From Gammaproteobacteria bacterium (lineage in GTDB: Bacteria > Pseudomonadota > Gammaproteobacteria > Pseudomonadales > Azotimanducaceae), in contig JAPPGA010000039.1 of NCBI GenBank assembly GCA_028821515.1, positions 1 to 64,000 on the forward strand: DNA of 64,000 bases. The letters run 5' to 3'. Both the position numbers and the translations under genes were made by a program. Positions 25,306 through 32,635 of the stretch are shown one piece after another. The notes beneath the pieces were generated by a model. The model was not told the DNA's origin. It saw only the letters and a list, made by a program, of their open reading frames with translations, and made no database searches. How positions within the stretch are numbered: position 1 is the first letter of the stretch; the number at the start of each line of letters is the position of its first letter.

Positions 25306-26634
25306 ATGTTCATCGGCTATTTCACGGAACGTCCCTACCAGGATCCGAACTCCGGCTACTTCGGGAATACCGGCAGGGCGGTCATGGACCTCGGCATGTC
25401 CAACGCCTCCTACGACCCGAGGCTCGGCGCCGACCTCTACAACCGCTACCTCGATGAAAAGCTGTATGCGGAGGAAATGGGCTTCGACGGCCTGATGCTG
25501 AACGAACACCACTCCACGCCCTTCTGCATGGGACAGGTCGTGAACCTCGAGGCTGCGATCCTCGCCCGGATCACCAAGCGCGCGAAGATCGTGCTGCTCG
25601 GCAATATCCTGCCGATCTGGGACGACCCGCTGTGGCTGGCGGAAGATCTCTCGACCATCGACATGATCTCCCGTGGCCGCCTGGTGACCGGGTGGGTTCG
25701 GGGAACCGGCCGGGAAAGCGTCGCGCACAACGCCGTGCCGCCCTACAACTGGGACCGGTTCCAGGAGGCGCACGACTTCATCATCGAGGCGTGGACGCGG
25801 GACGGGCCGTTCCGCTGGGAAGGGGAGCATTACCACTACCGCTACGTGAACCCCTGGTCGAAGCCCTACCAGTCGCCGCATCCGCAGATCTGGATCCCCG
25901 GCGTCATGAGCCGCAACACGGTGGCCTGGGCCGCGAAACACCGCTATCCCTATGTCATGCTGGCGACGGAGCTCGGACCGACCAAGGATTCCTATGGCTA
26001 CTACGACGAGGTGGCGAAGGAAGAGGGCTACGAGGCCGGGACCCAGCACCGGGGGTACCTCTTCAAGGTGCATGTCGACGAGACCGAGGCGCTGGCGGAC
26101 GAAGCCGGGCGCAAGTACGTGCAGGGCCCGAGCAACCCGTTCCTCGAAGGCAACCAGGGGATCGTGCGGCCATTCATCCAGAACCTGCCCGGGCTGACCC
26201 AGCGCAACAACCTGCTGCCGACGCTCACGAGTTTCGCCGCGGCCAGGTCGCGGGGCCGGGCGGAGCAGTTCATCGCGCAACAGCGGGCCCGCGGCGAGAA
26301 GGCGGACATCCCGCCTCCGCCGAAGGATCCCTACGCCGACCTGACGAAAAAATACAGCATCATTTCGGGCACGCCGAAGTCGGTCATCAAGCGCGTACGC
26401 CACGTGCTGGAGACCCTGCGGCCCGGCACCATCTTCTTCTGGGACGGCGACGGCGCCATGTCCCACGAGGACAGCATGCGGTCGCTGCGGCTGATGGGCG
26501 AGGAAGTCATACCGGCGGTGCGCGAGATCGGCAAGGAGCTCGATCTCAAGGGACCGTTCGAAGTGGATCCCAGTACCAACGAGCCCATGGCGCAGCCCGA
26601 GGACGAAACGGTCGAGCAGGCCGCAGCCGATTGA
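25306..26634 (+). CDS. LLM-class flavin-dependent monooxygenase
   Basis: A 442-aa bacterial-luciferase-like oxidoreductase with a TIM-barrel pattern: MFIGYFTERPYQDPNSGYFG, LYAEEMGFDGLMLNEHHSTPF, ARITKRAKIVLLGNILPIWDDP, and AEDLSTIDMISRGRLVTGWVRG, the usual FMN-contacting block. Such enzymes use reduced FMN and O2, often with a partner flavin reductase. Here it lies between an alpha/beta hydrolase and a flavin halogenase, whose frame overlaps its stop by about 5 bp. The substrate is unknown. Confidence 0.9.
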   Translation: MFIGYFTERPYQDPNSGYFGNTGRAVMDLGMSNASYDPRLGADLYNRYLDEKLYAEEMGFDGLMLNEHHSTPFCMGQVVNLEAAILARITKRAKIVLLGNILPIWDDPLWLAEDLSTIDMISRGRLVTGWVRGTGRESVAHNAVPPYNWDRFQEAHDFIIEAWTRDGPFRWEGEHYHYRYVNPWSKPYQSPHPQIWIPGVMSRNTVAWAAKHRYPYVMLATELGPTKDSYGYYDEVAKEEGYEAGTQHRGYLFKVHVDETEALADEAGRKYVQGPSNPFLEGNQGIVRPFIQNLPGLTQRNNLLPTLTSFAAARSRGRAEQFIAQQRARGEKADIPPPPKDPYADLTKKYSIISGTPKSVIKRVRHVLETLRPGTIFFWDGDGAMSHEDSMRSLRLMGEEVIPAVREIGKELDLKGPFEVDPSTNEPMAQPEDETVEQAAAD

Positions 26635-28189
26635 CGTCATCGTCGTAGGCGGTGGGCCGGCGGGCAGCGTCGCCGCCGCCCTCCTCGCCCGGCAGGGCTT
26701 CGAGGTCGCGCTCTACGAATCCGAAATATTCCCCCGCGCGCATGTCGGGGAGTCCCTGCTGCCGGCAACGCTGGCGGTGCTGGACGACATCGGTGTGCTG
26801 CCGGCGGTAGAAGCGGCGGGCTTCGTCAAGAAATGGGGCGCGACCATGTCCTGGGGGCGGGGTCCGAAGCCCTGGAGCTGGTACTTCAAGGAAACGAACC
26901 GGCGGTTTCCGCACGCCTACCAGGTGTGGCGACCCACGTTCGACCAGATACTCCTGGACCACGCCGCGGACTGCGGTGCGGCGGTGCACTGCGGGGAGGC
27001 GGTGATGGCGGTGGACGGGGGCGCCGTGACGCTCGCGGGGGGCGGACGCGTCGAGGCTGGCATGGTGGTCGATGCGTCCGGCCAGCGCGCACTCGTCGCG
27101 ACCGCGCTGGGCCTGCGGGAGTGGGACAGCGCCTTCCGGAATCTCGCCGTGTACGGCTATTTCGACGGCGGACGGCACCTGGACCCACCCGACGACGGCA
27201 ACATCTTCATCGAAGCGACGGCCCACGGCTGGCTTTGGAAGATCCCGCTGGCCGGCGGGGTGTCGAGCGTCGGTGCGGTGGTGGATCGGGACTACGGCGC
27301 GGGTGAGATACGGCGTGTCGGTCTGGAGCGATTCTTCTCGTCGCAGATCGCTTCAGGAACGGGGACACACAACTTTTTGGACGGCGCGGTCAAGCGGCAG
27401 GGTCTCACGGCGGTGCGCGACTGGTCGTACTGTGCGAAATCCATGGTCGGCGATGATTTCGTATTGGTGGGTGATGCGGCGTGCTTCATCGACCCGCTCT
27501 TCTCGACTGGGGTCCATCTCGCGGTGAGCGGCGCACACCTCGCAGCAGCCTACGTCACTACGGCGTTATCGGAGCCCCGCCTGCGCGCGGCGGCGGGCGC
27601 AGCGTATGAACGCCTCTACATCAACCAGTACGCGCACTTCCGGGAACTGGCGAAGCTGTTCTACGCGTCGAACCGGACCGCCGACTCGTACTTCTGGGAG
27701 GCGCGGCGGATCGGCGGATCGCCGGACGACGCGCCGCGCGCCGCGTTCGTCCGCTCCGTCTCCGGGCAGACCGCCGCAGGCTACGAACGCTCCGTGCTGC
27801 ACCACGGCGTTCTCCCGGAATCCTTCCGGCGCGCCCTGGATGCGGAGACTTCGGCTCGCCGGGCGCGGCGCATGCGGCCGGCAGCGACCACGCGTGTGCA
27901 GAAAGCCGCCGATGTTGACGTGAGGCGGGACATGGTCCTAGGCGACGGGCGCTTCGAGCCGGGCTATGTCATCGACGGTCCAGGCCGCGACGAACTACCG
28001 GTGAGCGGACTCGTCGCGAGCCTCGCTCACTACGCTGGGGGCGAAACCCTGGCCGCAATCTCAGAGCGCATCGCCAGCGCCAACGAGGCCGATCCCGCAG
28101 GCGTGACCGAGGCCGTCCTGGCGGCGGCGGAATTGCTGATCGCCGACGGACTGCTGGAAGTCGTACTCACGGACCAGCCCACTAGATAG
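26630..28189 (+). CDS. FAD-dependent halogenase-family protein, start codon unclear
   Basis: The frame encodes IDVIVVGGGPAGSVAAALLA from 26630, so the FAD-binding GxGxxG is present only if translation begins before the first ordinary in-frame start (GTG 26777). No ATG, GTG or TTG lies in frame upstream of the motif, so ATT at 26630 (overlapping the LLM stop), or a sequence error, must be invoked. From there the protein has 519 aa. Halogenase-type landmarks are ESLLPATL and the WxWxIP motif (GWLWKIPL), which in flavin halogenases blocks monooxygenase chemistry. LVGDAACFIDPLFSTGVHLA is the second FAD block. It may halogenate an aromatic substrate. A GGACACAC motif (27363-27370) lies in the coding sequence. 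Confidence 0.75.
   Translation: MDVIVVGGGPAGSVAAALLARQGFEVALYESEIFPRAHVGESLLPATLAVLDDIGVLPAVEAAGFVKKWGATMSWGRGPKPWSWYFKETNRRFPHAYQVWRPTFDQILLDHAADCGAAVHCGEAVMAVDGGAVTLAGGGRVEAGMVVDASGQRALVATALGLREWDSAFRNLAVYGYFDGGRHLDPPDDGNIFIEATAHGWLWKIPLAGGVSSVGAVVDRDYGAGEIRRVGLERFFSSQIASGTGTHNFLDGAVKRQGLTAVRDWSYCAKSMVGDDFVLVGDAACFIDPLFSTGVHLAVSGAHLAAAYVTTALSEPRLRAAAGAAYERLYINQYAHFRELAKLFYASNRTADSYFWEARRIGGSPDDAPRAAFVRSVSGQTAAGYERSVLHHGVLPESFRRALDAETSARRARRMRPAATTRVQKAADVDVRRDMVLGDGRFEPGYVIDGPGRDELPVSGLVASLAHYAGGETLAAISERIASANEADPAGVTEAVLAAAELLIADGLLEVVLTDQPTR
27363..27370 (-). repeat. GTGTGTCC motif (reverse) inside the halogenase gene
   Basis: The complement reads TTGTGTGTCCCCGTTCC, close to the intergenic members of the set. 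It encodes the SGTGTHNF segment in frame. It could be chance, but it falls in the same 6.7-kb cluster. Confidence 0.35.
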
Positions 28190-28196
28190 AACTGAA

Positions 28197-28203
28197 GACA
28201 CAC
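28197..28203 (-). repeat. Inverted GTGTGTC motif upstream of the transposase gene
   Basis: On the leftward strand this reads GCGTGTGTCTTC. A second related sequence, GTGTGCCCCGACACC on the leftward strand, lies near 28317-28338, just before the transposase start. Both are inverted relative to the motifs downstream of the gene, as expected for the two ends of an element, but the matches are short. Confidence 0.35.
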
Positions 28204-28342
28204 GCATTTCTAGTCCTGCACAGTGTCGGCAATGTTGCACACGATACGCACCGAGTTCGCCTATTCCGACTGAGGGATGTCCCACAAGAAATAACGAGAT
28301 GTCTACTCGTCCGAAACTTGGTGTCGGGGCACACTGGAAACA

Positions 28343-29269
28343 ATGGCGACGCCCCGATACAAGCTGGTCGACAACACAACGGCTCTCGGGTACCACCTGG
28401 TGTCCAGTTGCGTGCGTCGCGCGTGGCTATGCGGTTTCGACAAGCGCACTGGTAGGGACTACTCGCACCGTAAGCGTTGGCTCGTGGAGCGCATGCTCTG
28501 TCTAGCTCGCTGTTTCGCGGTCGAAGTCGACGCTTACGCCGTAATGAGTAACCATTTCCACTTGGTTGTCCACTACGATCCAAAGGCGTGCGAGGGTTGG
28601 AGCGACGAAGAGGTCGCCGCGCGCTGGGTGGACGCATTCCCTCCGAGAGAGCGGGGTTTGGTGGCGGAGGAGCGGAAGCCTGAAGCTCGGGAGTTGATGC
28701 TCGGGGATCCGGTGCGGCTGGAGAAGGCGAGGCGGACGCTGGGGTCGTTGTCGTGCTTCATGAAGCACTTGAAGCAACCAATCGCGCGGCGGGCTAACGA
28801 AGAGGACGGCTGCAAGGGTCACTTCTTTGAGCAGCGCTTTTATTCCGGCGCTCTATTGAGCGAGAAGGCAGTGATCGCGGCGATGGCCTATGTCGATCTG
28901 AATCCGGTGCGGGCAAAGCTGGCGCGACGGCTCTCGCAGTGCAAGCACACATCAATAAGGGCTCGACTGCTTGAGAACAGTCCAACTGCACTTGCGGACT
29001 TCATCCGCCCGCTGGCATCCGGCCTGACGCGCAAGCGCGAGGCGAGCCACGCCCACCCATCGCCGCGTCTTGGCCTGACTCTCGCGACCTATATCGAGCG
29101 ACTGGAGACGGTCGTCGAAGCCGAGGTAGCGACGGACCGAGAGGACCGGTGGATCGCGGAGATACAGTCCCTCGCCAGACGTCGGCATGCCTACGGATCC
29201 AAAGCACAGCTAGAGCGATGGATGGCCAATCGCGGCCTCCGACGTCGCATAGAACCTCTTCCCGCCTGA
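28343..29269 (+). CDS. RAYT-like Y1/HUH transposase (IS200/TnpA_REP type)
   Basis: A 308-aa single-strand-DNA transposase relative. The HUH motif is MSNHFHLVVH (His71, His73) and the catalytic Tyr is in MAYVDLNPVRAKLA (Tyr183). YHLVSSCVRRAWLCGFDKRT at the N-terminus and the HFFEQRFYS segment are typical of REP-associated tyrosine transposases, which are usually single-copy, non-mobile and linked to repeat families. The C-terminal 100 residues are basic. It stands alone, with a repeat-rich gap on each side. The GTGTGTCC motifs around it are candidate recognition sequences; this is inference. Confidence 0.85.
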   Translation: MATPRYKLVDNTTALGYHLVSSCVRRAWLCGFDKRTGRDYSHRKRWLVERMLCLARCFAVEVDAYAVMSNHFHLVVHYDPKACEGWSDEEVAARWVDAFPPRERGLVAEERKPEARELMLGDPVRLEKARRTLGSLSCFMKHLKQPIARRANEEDGCKGHFFEQRFYSGALLSEKAVIAAMAYVDLNPVRAKLARRLSQCKHTSIRARLLENSPTALADFIRPLASGLTRKREASHAHPSPRLGLTLATYIERLETVVEAEVATDREDRWIAEIQSLARRRHAYGSKAQLERWMANRGLRRRIEPLPA

Positions 29270-29608
29270 CGGTCGGGCATGCCTCTGCGTGCCCGCGCCT
29301 GACCTGTGACCACAGGGGCCCGACGCCGCCATCAAACGCGAGTCCCCTGGACGCAACGCGAGTCGTGAGGCACCGTGCCTCCCCTCACGCCCGGCAAATC
29401 TGGTAATGGAATCGACATCGCCCAGCGCCATCGTGAGCGATCGCTGAAGAGCCCGTGCGAAACATCGCCGCTCCGTTGGTCCATCGTATAGTCGCGAATA
29501 ACCGTGTGTCCCCCGACCCTGCGTCTGTGTCCCCGACCCTGCGAGTACCGTGTGTCCCAGCTCATATAAGTGGTAGAGTGCGCGTCGCCAGAGTTCGCGC
29601 GGTATCCG
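29270..29608. other. Repeat-bearing intergenic region between transposase and metY
   Basis: A 339-bp gap. It contains a weak hairpin (CGGGCA paired with TGCCCG just after the stop), a GAGGCA-CCG-TGCCTC hairpin near 29367-29381, repeated GCGAGTC segments, and the triple GTGTGTCC array at 29504-29557 just upstream of metY. A TATAAG hexamer near 29565 could be a -10 element for metY. No gene is seen. Confidence 0.6.
29504..29557 (+). repeat. Triple GTGTGTCC array upstream of metY
   Basis: Three members lie in 54 bp: GTGTGTCC at 29504-29511, CTGTGTCC at 29525-29532, and GTGTGTCC at 29550-29557. The first two share a longer direct repeat, TGTGTCCCC(C)GACCCTGCG. They end about 50 bp before the metY start and may overlap its promoter. 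Confidence 0.7.
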
Positions 29609-30910
29609 ATGCAGAACCCCGACCAGAAACCCTTGCGTTCATTCGGATTTCATACCCGTAGCGTGCACGCGGGGGCGCGGCCTGAGCCCAATACGGGTGC
29701 CCGCGCGGTGCCGATTTTTCAGACGAGTAGCTACGTGTTCGAGGATCCCGAGTCCGCGGCCGCGTACTTCAATCTGCAGGAGTACGGGAATACCTATTCG
29801 CGCATCATGAATCCCACCGTCGCGGCGTTCGAAGAGCGCGTCGGGAACCTGGAAGGCGGGATCGGCGCGGTCGCTTTCGCCAGCGGCCTGGCGGCACAGT
29901 CTGCGGTGCTCTTTACCCTACTCAATCCGGGCGACCACGTGGTTGCATCCGCCGCGCTTTATGGCGGCACCGTAACGCAACTCAAGCACCTGTTTCGGAA
30001 AATGTCAGTCGGGCTCACATTCGTCGATCCAGACAGTCCAGAGAACTGGAAGGCGGCGCTCGCCGATGAGACAAAACTCTTGTTCGCCGAGACCATTGGC
30101 AATCCCGGCGGCAACGTCCTAGATATCGAACCGGTGGCCGGTATCGCGCATGGCCACGATATTCCTCTGGTTGTGGACAACACCTTCGCTACCCCCTACC
30201 TCTGCCGGCCCATCGACTGGGGCGCCGACATCGTCGTGCACTCCGCGACGAAATTCCTCGGCGGCCACGGCACCAGCATCGGCGGCGTGGTCGTGGACTC
30301 CGGCGAGTTCGATTGGTCAAACGGCAAGTTTCCGGTCATCTCGGATCCCTCGCCCGCCTATCACGGACTCGCGTTCCACGAGACTTTCGGCGGCTACGGC
30401 TACCTGATGAAGCTGCGCGCCGAGACTCTGAGGGATCTAGGCAGCGCCATGAGTCCGTTCAACGCGTTCCTGTTCATGCAGGGGATTGAAACGCTGCCCT
30501 TGAGGATGGAGCGCCACGTCGCCAACGCCGTCACCCTGGCCGACTGGCTGCGGGGACGTAGCGAAGTGGCCGCCGTACGGTATGCCGGCCTCGACGACAG
30601 TCCCTACAGCACCTCAAGGGCCAAATACCTGCCGAAAGGGGCCGGTGCCGTTTTCTGCTTCGACCTCGCCGCCGGACGGGAAGCCGGACAGGAGTTCATC
30701 CGGGGGGTCGAACTCTTCTCGCACCTCGCCAACGTCGGCGACGCCAAGAGCCTCATCATTCACCCGGCCAGTACGACACACCGGCAGTTGGACGAGGAGG
30801 AACTGGCGGCGGCGGGAATCGGTCCGGGGACGATTCGGCTCTCGGTAGGTATCGAGGACGTGGACGATCTCATCTGGGACCTGGAGGCCGCCTTTGCCCG
30901 TATCGCGTGA
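29609..30910 (+). CDS. metY: O-acetylhomoserine sulfhydrylase / aminocarboxypropyltransferase
   Basis: A 433-aa PLP-dependent Cys/Met-metabolism enzyme that makes homocysteine from O-acetylhomoserine and sulfide (or methionine with methanethiol). The start ATG 29609 gives [20 protein letters not shown]. Typical blocks are [20 protein letters not shown], the PLP-phosphate [24 protein letters not shown], and the Schiff-base Lys in [16 protein letters not shown]. Length and the [10 protein letters not shown] context fit MetY rather than MetB/MetC. It overlaps the CoA-binding protein gene by 17 bp, a common pairing. Confidence 0.93.
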   Translation: MQNPDQKPLRSFGFHTRSVHAGARPEPNTGARAVPIFQTSSYVFEDPESAAAYFNLQEYGNTYSRIMNPTVAAFEERVGNLEGGIGAVAFASGLAAQSAVLFTLLNPGDHVVASAALYGGTVTQLKHLFRKMSVGLTFVDPDSPENWKAALADETKLLFAETIGNPGGNVLDIEPVAGIAHGHDIPLVVDNTFATPYLCRPIDWGADIVVHSATKFLGGHGTSIGGVVVDSGEFDWSNGKFPVISDPSPAYHGLAFHETFGGYGYLMKLRAETLRDLGSAMSPFNAFLFMQGIETLPLRMERHVANAVTLADWLRGRSEVAAVRYAGLDDSPYSTSRAKYLPKGAGAVFCFDLAAGREAGQEFIRGVELFSHLANVGDAKSLIIHPASTTHRQLDEEELAAAGIGPGTIRLSVGIEDVDDLIWDLEAAFARIA

Positions 30911-31379
30911 ATACCAAGAGCCGGAGACGATCCAGCGGATCCTTCACCAAGCTCGAACAGTCGCCATCGTCGGCCTGTCGCCAAACGAACTACGGGCAAG
31001 TAATTTCGTCGGCTTCTATGCCGACCGACACGGCTACGAAGTGATCCCCGTCAACCCTCGGGAAGACGAGATCATGGGTTTCCGGTCCTACCCATCCCTC
31101 GAGGATATTCCGAAAACCGTGGACGTCGTGGACGTTTTCCGCGATCCCTCCGCAGCGATCAATATCGCTCGACAGGCTGTAGCCGTCGGCGCAGGGGCGC
31201 TATGGCTCCAGTTCGGCGTCATCAGCGATCAAGCCGCAGAAATCGCCCGGGCCGGCGGCCTCGATGTCGTGATGGACCGATGCTTCAAGATCGAGCACGC
31301 CCGATACATCGGCCGCATGCACTGGCTCGGCTTCAACACCCGGGTTATCACAGGACGCCGGCCGGCGCATCTGCTGTAG
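30894..31379 (+). CDS. CoA-binding domain protein
   Basis: A 161-aa protein with a Rossmann-type CoA-binding fold (YccU-like), starting at TTG 30894 within the end of metY. Markers are TVAIVGLSPNELRASNFVG, GYEVIPVNPREDEIMGFRSY, VDVVDVFRDPSAAINIARQA and GALWLQFGVISDQAAEIARA. Close linkage to metY is seen in many bacteria, and a role in CoA or sulfur-metabolite binding is presumed. Part of its 3' region (31219-31288) is duplicated downstream. Confidence 0.88.
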   Translation: MPVSREYQEPETIQRILHQARTVAIVGLSPNELRASNFVGFYADRHGYEVIPVNPREDEIMGFRSYPSLEDIPKTVDVVDVFRDPSAAINIARQAVAVGAGALWLQFGVISDQAAEIARAGGLDVVMDRCFKIEHARYIGRMHWLGFNTRVITGRRPAHLL

Positions 31380-31546
31380 GGAACCCCCGGATATCCCCGC
31401 TTCCCATGCCCGGGGTGTGCCGCCGCAATCTGGCAGAAACTAACTCGACACCCTCACGAGATGCCTGTCCCCTGCCTGAAATGGACATTTTCCCCTGCTG
31501 TCAAGAGTGTATGGACGACAGCGCGACGGGAGTCCTGCATGCAAGT

Positions 31547-31554
31547 GTGTGTCC
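31547..31554 (+). repeat. GTGTGTCC motif at junction of CoA-binding gene fragment
   Basis: The context AAGTGTGTGTCCCGAAC ends 9 bp before the duplicated fragment that begins at 31564. This is the second case of a GTGTGTCC motif next to the left end of a duplicated gene tail. Confidence 0.5.
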
Positions 31555-31563
31555 CGAACAGCA

Positions 31564-31633
31564 TCATCAGCGACGAAGCCGCCGAAATCGCCAGGGCCGG
31601 CGGCCTCTATGTCGTGATGGACCGGTGCTTCAA
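31564..31633 (+). repeat. Partial copy of the CoA-binding gene 3' region
   Basis: These 70 bp match 31219-31288 with 6 mismatches by eye. The encoded stretch AAEIARAGGLxVVMDRCF is preserved, while what follows is unrelated. Several differences are synonymous. It has no start or stop of its own and is probably a remnant. Confidence 0.85.
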
Positions 31634-31682
31634 CCGGGCGCCTCGCCGGACAGGTTCACCGGGCGCCTCGCCGGACAGGTTC
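31633..31682 (+). repeat. 25-bp tandem repeat, two copies
   Basis: A 25-bp unit, beginning ACCGGGCGCCTCGCC, occurs at 31633-31657 and again, identically, at 31658-31682, directly after the duplicated CoA-binding fragment. It is probably a local slippage or recombination product. Confidence 0.85.
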
Positions 31683-31750
31683 TCTAGGGCGCCCTGCCCG
31701 AGGTTGTCGCTTCGCGCGGTCAGCCTGCGCCCAGTCGCCCCGTGAGAACC

Positions 31751-31813
31751 AAAATGTGTGTGTCCCCGATTCGGTGTGATTCGGTTGAAAATGTGTGTGT
31801 CCCCGATTCGGTG
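31751..31813 (+). repeat. Paired 26-bp GTGTGTCC direct repeat
   Basis: An identical 26-bp unit (AAAATGTGTGTGTCCCC then GATTCGGTG) occurs at 31751-31776 and 31788-31813, spaced 37 bp start to start. Each contains GTGTGTCC (31758-31765, 31795-31802). It lies downstream of, and convergent to, the dienelactone hydrolase gene end. Confidence 0.85.
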
Positions 31814-31855
31814 GGGATCCCGATGCGGTGGGGAATCGCCCGAAGATCTGCGTTC

Positions 31856-32635
31856 CTAGCCCAAGGTCCTTTTCAGGTAGGCTTTGAGACGCCGCCAGGC
31901 GTCGGCCGCAGGTTCGCGGTTGACCCCTGGATCGCGATCCACGTACAGCCAGAAACCGTGCTGGACCGGATCGTAGATGTGGACATCGTTCTCGATGCCG
32001 GCGGCCCGGAGCGCCTCGACGAAACGGTCGACCGCCTCGGGTGGAATCCCACGATCCTGACCGGCGAAGGTGCCGTATACCTCGTGGCGGATTTTCGCAA
32101 GTTGCTCCGGATCGTCGAGCAGGCGGCCATAGAAGATCGCCGTCGCGTCGTGGTGTTCGCTGCCGAGGGCGTAGCTCAGGGCGACGCCGCCGCCGTAGCA
32201 CCAGCCGATCGCCGCCACCTTGCCCGTCGTGTCAGGACGACCCTCCAGGTACGCGGCGGCGGCGTCGAGATTCGCGATAATGGCCTCAGGATTGGCCAGG
32301 GTCTCCCGCACCAACGCCATGTTCTCCTGCGGATTCGCGCCCGTGCGGCCGCTGTAGAGGTCCGCCGCAAGCGCGACGTAGCCCTCCTCCGCGAATGCAT
32401 CCGCCACCTGCCGGACCCTGTCCACCAGTCCGTTCCACTCGTGGATCAGGATTACGCTGGGGTGCGGACCCGTGCTTTCCGGCAACGCCAGGTAACCGTT
32501 CGCCTCACCGTGGTATTTGAGCGTCTCGCCACCCGGTGCCCCGCCCTCACCGAGCAGGGCCGGCGGGATGTCGCCGTCGGCGCCATGGCTCAAGCCCGCG
32601 GCGAGCAGGAAAAGGAATGCAAGGCAGGTTTTCAT
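31856..32635 (-). CDS. Exported dienelactone hydrolase family protein
   Basis: A 259-aa alpha/beta hydrolase with a signal peptide (MKTCLAFLFLLAAGLSHG). The DLH nucleophile Cys is in AAIGWCYGGGVAL; the His is in PVQHGFWLYVDRD and the acid in TFAGQDRGIPPE. Other DLH markers are SVILIHEWNGLVDRVRQVAD and GYVALAADLYSGRTG. It probably hydrolyses small esters or lactones in the periplasm. The start (32633-32635) overlaps the stop of the upstream symporter gene by 4 bp (ATGA), so the two form an operon. Confidence 0.9.
   Translation of the reverse strand: MKTCLAFLFLLAAGLSHGADGDIPPALLGEGGAPGGETLKYHGEANGYLALPESTGPHPSVILIHEWNGLVDRVRQVADAFAEEGYVALAADLYSGRTGANPQENMALVRETLANPEAIIANLDAAAAYLEGRPDTTGKVAAIGWCYGGGVALSYALGSEHHDATAIFYGRLLDDPEQLAKIRHEVYGTFAGQDRGIPPEAVDRFVEALRAAGIENDVHIYDPVQHGFWLYVDRDPGVNREPAADAWRRLKAYLKRTLG

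Larger units (their letters stand above)
31380..31855. other. Repeat-rich intergenic region with duplicated gene fragment
   Basis: A 476-bp gap containing, in order: two TTCCCCTGC-like short repeats near 31460-31500, GTGTGTCC at 31547-31554, a diverged copy of part of the CoA-binding gene (31564-31633), a 25-bp tandem repeat (31633-31682), and a paired GTGTGTCC repeat (31751-31813). Short open frames across it are assembled from these pieces and are not judged to be genes. Confidence 0.65.

Noticed and set aside
29504-29557. CRISPR-like array of short repeats upstream of metY
   Set aside because: The repeats are 8-20 bp, irregularly spaced and have no unique spacers of uniform length; no cas genes are present.
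31461-31745. A 94-codon open frame between the CoA-binding gene and the dienelactone hydrolase
   Set aside because: It is composed of the duplicated CoA-binding fragment and the 25-bp tandem repeat; no start signal is seen.
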